Positions 59,645 through 64,000 of a stretch of DNA of 64,000 nt are shown here, one piece after another. The notes below the pieces were generated by a model. It did no database searches. It had not been told where the DNA came from and saw only the letters and a list, made by a program, of their open reading frames with translations. The position numbers were made by a program, and so were the translations under genes. This DNA is from Dolomedes plantarius. Its lineage: Eukaryota; Arthropoda; Arachnida; Araneae; Dolomedidae. Position 1 is the stretch's first letter. The number at the start of each line of letters is the position of its first letter. The stretch covers positions 21,292,631 to 21,356,630 of the forward strand of contig OU015501.1 in the NCBI GenBank assembly GCA_907164885.2, written 5' to 3'.

Positions 59645-60729
59645 TTTTCCAAACTAAAAGATTTACCACAGTATTCACAGAAATCACAATATCTTATTTC
59701 TAACCTAATGCCGTACACTCAATACGCTCACAGAAATACACATGTAATTTCACTTGCCCTACTTAACACAGAAATATAGGACAGGTACTAGATATAACGA
59801 CACTAAATATTGTCACCTTTGAGCTTTCACTTATACACATAAACTGGTACAATTAATCACAAGCAATCCTATCAAATTACATCACAATAGCTAGAACATA
59901 TATCACAATATATTATCAAACATATAAAAGAAACACACATGTATCACATTATATTATAGCATAAAACATTCAAAACAAATTGCTTATACACTTCTAGAAT
60001 AACACTAATACAAATATACTATTTCAAATCAGCGTTTTGTCCCACACTGAGTACTTTCCTGTGCACCAAGGCACTGTGCGGTTTCCTACAAACACTCGTA
60101 CAAATTCAATTCATTAAACACTTTCTATTTATTAAACCCAAAAGAAAACACTTTTCTTCTATTTTTCCGCACAACACGTGCCCGTGAGATTCCCTGTGAA
60201 TTTACTCACAAAGTTTTGATTAACCAAAATCCCTTTTAGAAAAAACTAACTACTAATGTCTACTAAGCCTACTACATTTACCCGATCTCTATCAGGATTT
60301 CACACCTGTTCTTCTCGAACAAATTTTCACTAAACCTTCACTGGTTTAACTTTCGGACTTCTCAAAGAAGCGTTGAAATTATCTTTCTAAATCCCCTGAA
60401 TTATTAGACTAATTCCAACCACTCACTAATTCCAACCCCACAATTTACTACCCCTCGACAATTATCGCGCAGACCTCTTTGGAAGATTTCAAATGAGCTT
60501 ACCTTTCCTGCTGTCGCATCCAGCTGTACACGCTGATCGAATTTTCTTGCACAGGTTCCACTTCTTCTGAACAAATTCCGTCTGGCTACACGTCTCGGCT
60601 GCTAGTATTTTCCGCAGGTTCTAGTTGACTGCTTGCATCGGCGGATTCCCTTGGCTATCCTCGCCAGTTCCGCCACTGCTTCACCTCCTCCGTGGATCCT
60701 CACGTATTTCACAAACACATACGTAAAAT
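59645..60729. other. Retroelement 5' leader
   Basis: About 1.1 kb between primer-binding site and ORF without coding features. Packaging signals would be expected here but cannot be identified by eye. Confidence 0.55.
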
Positions 60730-60742
60730 CCCTCCGCTGCCA
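60730..60742 (-). promoter_or_regulatory. Primer-binding site candidate
   Basis: TGGCAGCGGAGGG (minus strand) starts six bases after the 5' LTR. It begins with the required TGG, complementary to the CCA end of a tRNA; I cannot name the tRNA. Confidence 0.6.
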
Positions 60743-60748
60743 ACAGCT

Positions 60749-61342
60749 ATCATATACTGGGGCAATTCGTCTTCACTGCCTAGTCTATTTCGATAGCGCG
60801 CCGAACTATGGCTAATTCCTAGCCACCCGGTTCCTTCAGAAATCACCCAGAATACGCTGGATTAAGGAACGTAAAACAAGCACCTTTATTCTTTAACGTA
60901 TTTACACATTTACATTAACTCCATATGAGTTTTGCACCTCCAGTGCATGCATGGCCTCCAGCCAATTCAATTAATTCACCAAACAAATCGCAATCACCGC
61001 CACGTGGCTTCTCCGCACACGTAAAACTCTGGTCCGAGACAAAATCGACATCCACGCCGGACCCCTGTCTCTCTCTGTCTGTCCTGTCACCACGCTAGCT
61101 TGCTCTCTCCTCCACAGACGAACACCAGTCCAAAACCGGTTCCCCTGCATACCTCCGGAAACACGTCCAGCAAACCATTTGCACCTCCGGTCCTGGTTGT
61201 CATCTGTTTACCAGAGAGCTGGCACGCCTCTTGATTGATTACCTGAACTCGCCTCTGGTAAACATTCAAAACTGAAAAGAAACTTCACCAAATTTTATAT
61301 ATAATATACCGGGGGTTAAGCAGAGGGCCCGCCGCCATCACA
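60749..61342 (-). repeat. 5' LTR (right copy)
   Basis: Same length as the left copy, with one visible difference (CACTGCCTAGTC here, CACTGCCCAGTC on the left). Confidence 0.93.
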
Positions 61343-61975
61343 CCCCCTATAGAGAGAGAGCGATTACAATCCCTCAAAATGCCAATCCTAAGGGGGGTGG
61401 AATTCTGGAACTGTCAACAGGACTCCTCCCACCACAACAGTCTGCAAGAAGAGGAAAAGGGAAATACGATTTTTTTTCTTAGTACATAGCAGCCTTAAGA
61501 ATATAACAACTCAAAAACACGTAATAGCTTACAGTGATGCTTGTTCAGGCCAAAACTGCAACATTAAAATAGCACTGACATGGGTGAAAATTGTTCAGTT
61601 TTCCAATAATAGCATTGAAATAATAGATCACAAATTTTTTATACCTGGCCATTCATTTTTGCCGAATGACTGTTATTTCGGCTTAAAAGAAATGAGAATG
61701 AGAAAAGCGAATTACTTATAAATCCCTGAATATTTATTAAGAACTGTTAGAACTATGTGGTAGAAAGAATTCATTTTTGTAAGAACGAATGATGCAGAAG
61801 GATTTTATTGCATTGAAATAACAAGAATCGGACGAATCAATAACAAGAAGAGCAAAAAATACCATGGGAATATATCTCTTGGGTGAAAATACTATGTATG
61901 AGATTTTTAAAAAATGTCCCATATAAGATGTTCTATAAAATTTCTTTAGATGATGATGCTGAATTCCATATTTAA

Positions 61976-62744
61976 GGGGACTCACGACCCTTAAGTCGAG
62001 GAAATAAGACATATTTTCATACTTTTTGACTCTTTGTAACCATTTCAATTTACTCCCAATTTTTCCAAATTGTATGTATATGATAAATTGATATATTTAT
62101 TTTAATAAACAAATTTTCAACTCCCAAAATAACTTTAAATAATATTTTTTTTAAATGCTTTAAATACACCTTGATTTTAAGTATTTTTATTGTATACTGG
62201 CTTGCGCGCAGAACTATGAAATTAATTTTACACTTAAATGTTTTACACTTAATTTTACATTTAAATTCCTGTTTTATATTTAAAATAAATATTTCAAAAT
62301 ACAATTGAACATAAAACATTCAACATTAAAATATTTTTTCCATTTTTTTAAAACTGCTCAAAATTTGCTAAAAATTTTCTTAAATTTTTGCATTAATTTA
62401 CCCCTAAAAAATAACAAAATGTGCAGTGATTGCAATAATTCTAGTTCAGACGCAATAAAATAACATGATTATGCAGTGATAAAAATTTCATGGAATTGTG
62501 TTTCATAGTTTTTGAGATATCAGTTGCGGTATGATGAAAAATTACATTTTGAGAAAAATGAGTTTAAAATTTTTCTTACCATAAACTTGATCAGTAATTA
62601 AATATTTAGAATATCAATATCTCCGGAACTAAGCGGAATATTATCATGCGGTTTGCTTTATTTTGTTCAGAAATGATCAGGCTTTAACATATATTTTTTA
62701 TCAAAAAATCGAATGTTTAAAAGAAATAAGGGTAGTGAGTCCCC
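61976..62744. mobile_element. TTAA-flanked non-autonomous element, 769 bp
   Basis: TTAA stands at 61972-61975 and 62745-62748. The inverted ends GGGGACTCACGACCCTTA and GGGGACTCACTACCCTTA differ at one base. It sits near the 3' end of the DUF7869-family pseudogene. The interior is AT-rich and encodes nothing; the minus frames there are low-complexity. Confidence 0.88.
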
Positions 62745-62902
62745 TTAAAACCTTTCACCCAAAAGAGGACGGCCAAAAATATACGAAAATATCCACTTAC
62801 TTCCACTGTACACCACCAATAGACCAATAACAGAAGAAAAAATATAAAGATATTATGGATTTACTACCCTACATCCTGCCAATTTACCATGAATATTTTT
62901 AA

Positions 62903-63265
62903 TTTCTAAAAACTCAAAATGCTATTTTTGAAGAATGAGGAATAAACCAGAAATGTTAATACTTAATTACCTAGAAATAATTTTTTAAAAATGTGAAAGA
63001 ATATATTTGATTAAAAAAATTTTTTGTTTATAATTTTTTTAAGTCAGTTATAAGAAATTCAGTCAATTTTGAAAGTGGTCTCAGACATTTCAAGCTTTAA
63101 AAATCATAGTTACTCCTAAGCTACACACTAAATGTCACAGTCATAATAAACTTTTATTTTACAAGGTTAAATAATTCGTGAAATAATTTGTCAAATAGTA
63201 TAAAAATATGTTTTAATTTGTTCAAACACAAACCTTCAAATACCTTGAAATGAAATATATATGAC
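62903..63265. other. 3' non-coding part of the DUF7869 transposon
   Basis: AT-rich sequence between the last coding block and the right inverted repeat. Nothing else seen. Confidence 0.5.
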
Positions 63266-63291
63266 TTAGACCACTCTCATAATTATGGGCA

Positions 63292-63327
63292 CACCCACAC
63301 GCACACACACACACGCGTATATATATA
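63292..63327. repeat. (CA)n(TA)n microsatellite
   Basis: Short CA and TA runs fill the gap between the right end of one transposon and the left end of the next. Confidence 0.9.
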
Positions 63328-64000
63328 CAGAGGCTGTTCGCACATTTTTTAGACGATTTTGGTAAGCGGTGATAAAAAATCGTTTGCTGCAAAAGAAATA
63401 ATTGCAATTGTACTATGTTTTTAAAAGTCAAAATTATCGTCTGCGGCTTGAAAGTTTTGTTTTTATTGAAAATGGCGTTTTTAACAAAGCAGTGGTTCGA
63501 AGTCTACATTTATGCTCTTTCCGAAGAGAAATATGCATACTCCGTTATCCAAAAACGATGTGAGAGTCATGGTTTTGTGATATCTAAAGCGTCGATAGGT
63601 AATATCGTCAACAAGAAAGGAAAAAAACGTCAAATTGTAGCCTCAAGTGGGACAAAACTTCCAAACAAGTATCCAAGGAAAAAACGGACATCTTCGACTA
63701 TTGCAAAGGTACGTTGTTTAATGTTAAAAGAAAATCCCCCTAGTCAAAGGACAGTTGCAAAATCATTAAAATGCTCGGTGTCCACTGTAAACAAAATGAT
63801 AAACGTTGATTAAAATCTTAAGAAAGCGAAAAAACGCAACGTGCATCGTCTTCTTCCAAATCATATCCCTGAACGCAGGACACGCTGCAGAATTCTATAT
63901 GAGAAACACTTATTCAAATAAAAATGGAAAACAATTGTCACAATAGATGAATCATGGGTGTATTTAAATGATTGCAACAAAAAAAGAGCCATTTATTATC
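63328..64000 (+). mobile_element. mariner/Tc1-type transposon, left part
   Basis: CAGAGGCTGTTCGCACATTT preceded by TA (63326-63327) is the probable left terminal repeat. A decayed transposase gene starts 144 bp inside. The element continues beyond the window. Confidence 0.65.
63472..64000 (+). pseudogene. mariner/Tc1-type transposase, N-terminal part
   Basis: I take the start at ATG 63472 (MAFLTKQWFEVYIYALSEEK), because the 19 codons open before it are unlike the family. A first helix-turn-helix region is followed by SKASIGNIVNKKGKKRQI and a second one at PPSQRTVAKSLKCSVSTVNK. The frame has an in-frame TAA after NVD (63811-63813) and another TAA near 63918. The catalytic block VTIDESWVYLNDCNKKRAIY, with the first catalytic aspartate, follows in the same frame and the window ends. 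Two stops make it a pseudogene. The rest, including the other two catalytic acids, lies outside. Confidence 0.85.

Larger units (their letters stand above)
55595..61342 (-). mobile_element. Young non-autonomous LTR retroelement
   Basis: Minus orientation. Two 594-bp LTRs that appear identical but for about one base enclose a primer-binding site next to the right LTR, an intact 638-codon Gag-like frame and a polypurine tract next to the left LTR. There is no trace of protease, reverse transcriptase, RNase H or integrase in about 4.6 kb of internal sequence. Near-identical LTRs point to recent insertion, hence to helper proteins supplied by a relative. Confidence 0.92.
55136..61494. mobile_element. 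TTAA element (same family as 20253-20807) holding an LTR retroelement
   Basis: TTAA flanks at 55132-55135 and 61495-61498 and the same GGCTGCTATGTACTAA inverted ends identify a second copy of the family. Counting TTAA once, the host gene reads in frame across the site (lysine-histidine-isoleucine before, lysine-asparagine-isoleucine after). The element is interrupted at 55595-61342. Its own sequence amounts to 611 bp, of which roughly 55 are present twice, giving a size that agrees with the 555-bp copy. Confidence 0.92.
53796..62902 (+). pseudogene. DUF7869-family protein, probable transposase, broken by two insertions
   Basis: Segments 53796-55131, 61499-61971 and 62749-62902 together form one gene. 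The first ATG gives MASDSGSGNYIL; several stops and frame changes follow. Recognisable blocks are VKEHILSFPAHESHYTRVRH (54550), YLSPNLDIRKMYDPH (54628), FNLNCHSPREDTCQKCDLMK (54742), MYVWDETTALRGSQEV (55061), then after the first insertion HVIAYSDACSGQNCNIKIAL (61516) and EIIDHKFFIPGHSF (61617), and after the second KRGRPK (62764) and MDLLPYILPIYHEYF with a stop at 62902. These blocks, in this order, are those I know from the arthropod and cnidarian proteins labelled DUF7869. The conserved WDET and YSDxCSGQN acids could be catalytic; that is inference. The gene is certainly dead. Confidence 0.72.
53447..63291 (+). mobile_element. DNA transposon carrying a DUF7869-family pseudogene
   Basis: TGCCCATAATTAT at 53447 and its inverse ending at 63291 begin inverted repeats that continue through TGGTCTAAGTCA with few mismatches. 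Between them lies one decayed plus-strand gene. Without the nested insertions (55136-61494 and 61976-62744, each with one TTAA copy) the element would be about 2.7 kb. Microsatellites abut both ends, so no target duplication could be read. I infer that the gene product is the transposase. Confidence 0.72.

Overview
The window looks like repeat-dominated, AT-rich, non-coding DNA from an arthropod nuclear genome. A chelicerate, probably a spider, is my best guess, from the tRNA-headed SINEs, the Tc1/mariner relatives and the style of the retroelement Gag N-termini; this is an inference, not a demonstration. No convincing host gene, tRNA gene, rRNA gene or CRISPR array was found. Nearly everything that can be named is a transposable element, and most are dead.

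Layout. 1-7.3 kb: AT-rich DNA with two LTR-like stretches, two tRNA-derived SINEs (minus strand) and a TTAA-flanked element. 7.28-10.48 kb: an old Tc1-type element with IR/DR ends whose transposase is split by a second element (8049-9653). 10.5-20 kb: almost featureless, with one short palindromic MITE, one hairpin and SINE-like pieces. 20.25-24.26 kb: a TTAA element followed by an LTR retroelement with Gag but no pol. 24.3-31.1 kb: tandem repeats, hAT-type and other MITEs, a GC-richer pocket (26.64-27.16 kb) and a pyrimidine-rich kilobase. 31.8-35.9 kb: a diverged tandem duplication, possibly Helitron-derived, whose second copy holds a Tc1-like element with an intact 346-aa transposase. 36-43 kb: Helitron-like pieces, an unidentified decayed gene, a hAT element containing a SINE, and the tail of a mariner/Tc1-type transposase gene. 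43-53.4 kb: mostly nothing, plus a TTAA-type element, a clean SINE, a long TA/TG microsatellite, a short Helitron and a hAT element inside another MITE.

The most structured region is 53447-63291. A decayed gene of the family I know as DUF7869 lies between inverted repeats beginning TGCCCATAATTAT, so it appears to be the coding gene of a DNA transposon. It is broken by two TTAA-flanked elements. One of these, a second copy of the element at 20253-20807, itself carries a young LTR retroelement (two 594-bp LTRs that are almost identical). That LTR element has one intact 638-codon Gag-like ORF and no recognisable protease, reverse transcriptase or integrase. The window ends inside a decayed mariner/Tc1-type element (63328-64000).

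The two LTR elements lack polymerase genes, so they would depend on proteins from relatives elsewhere. The TTAA elements likewise encode no recognisable transposase. The only apparently intact enzyme gene is the Tc1-like transposase at 33815-34855.
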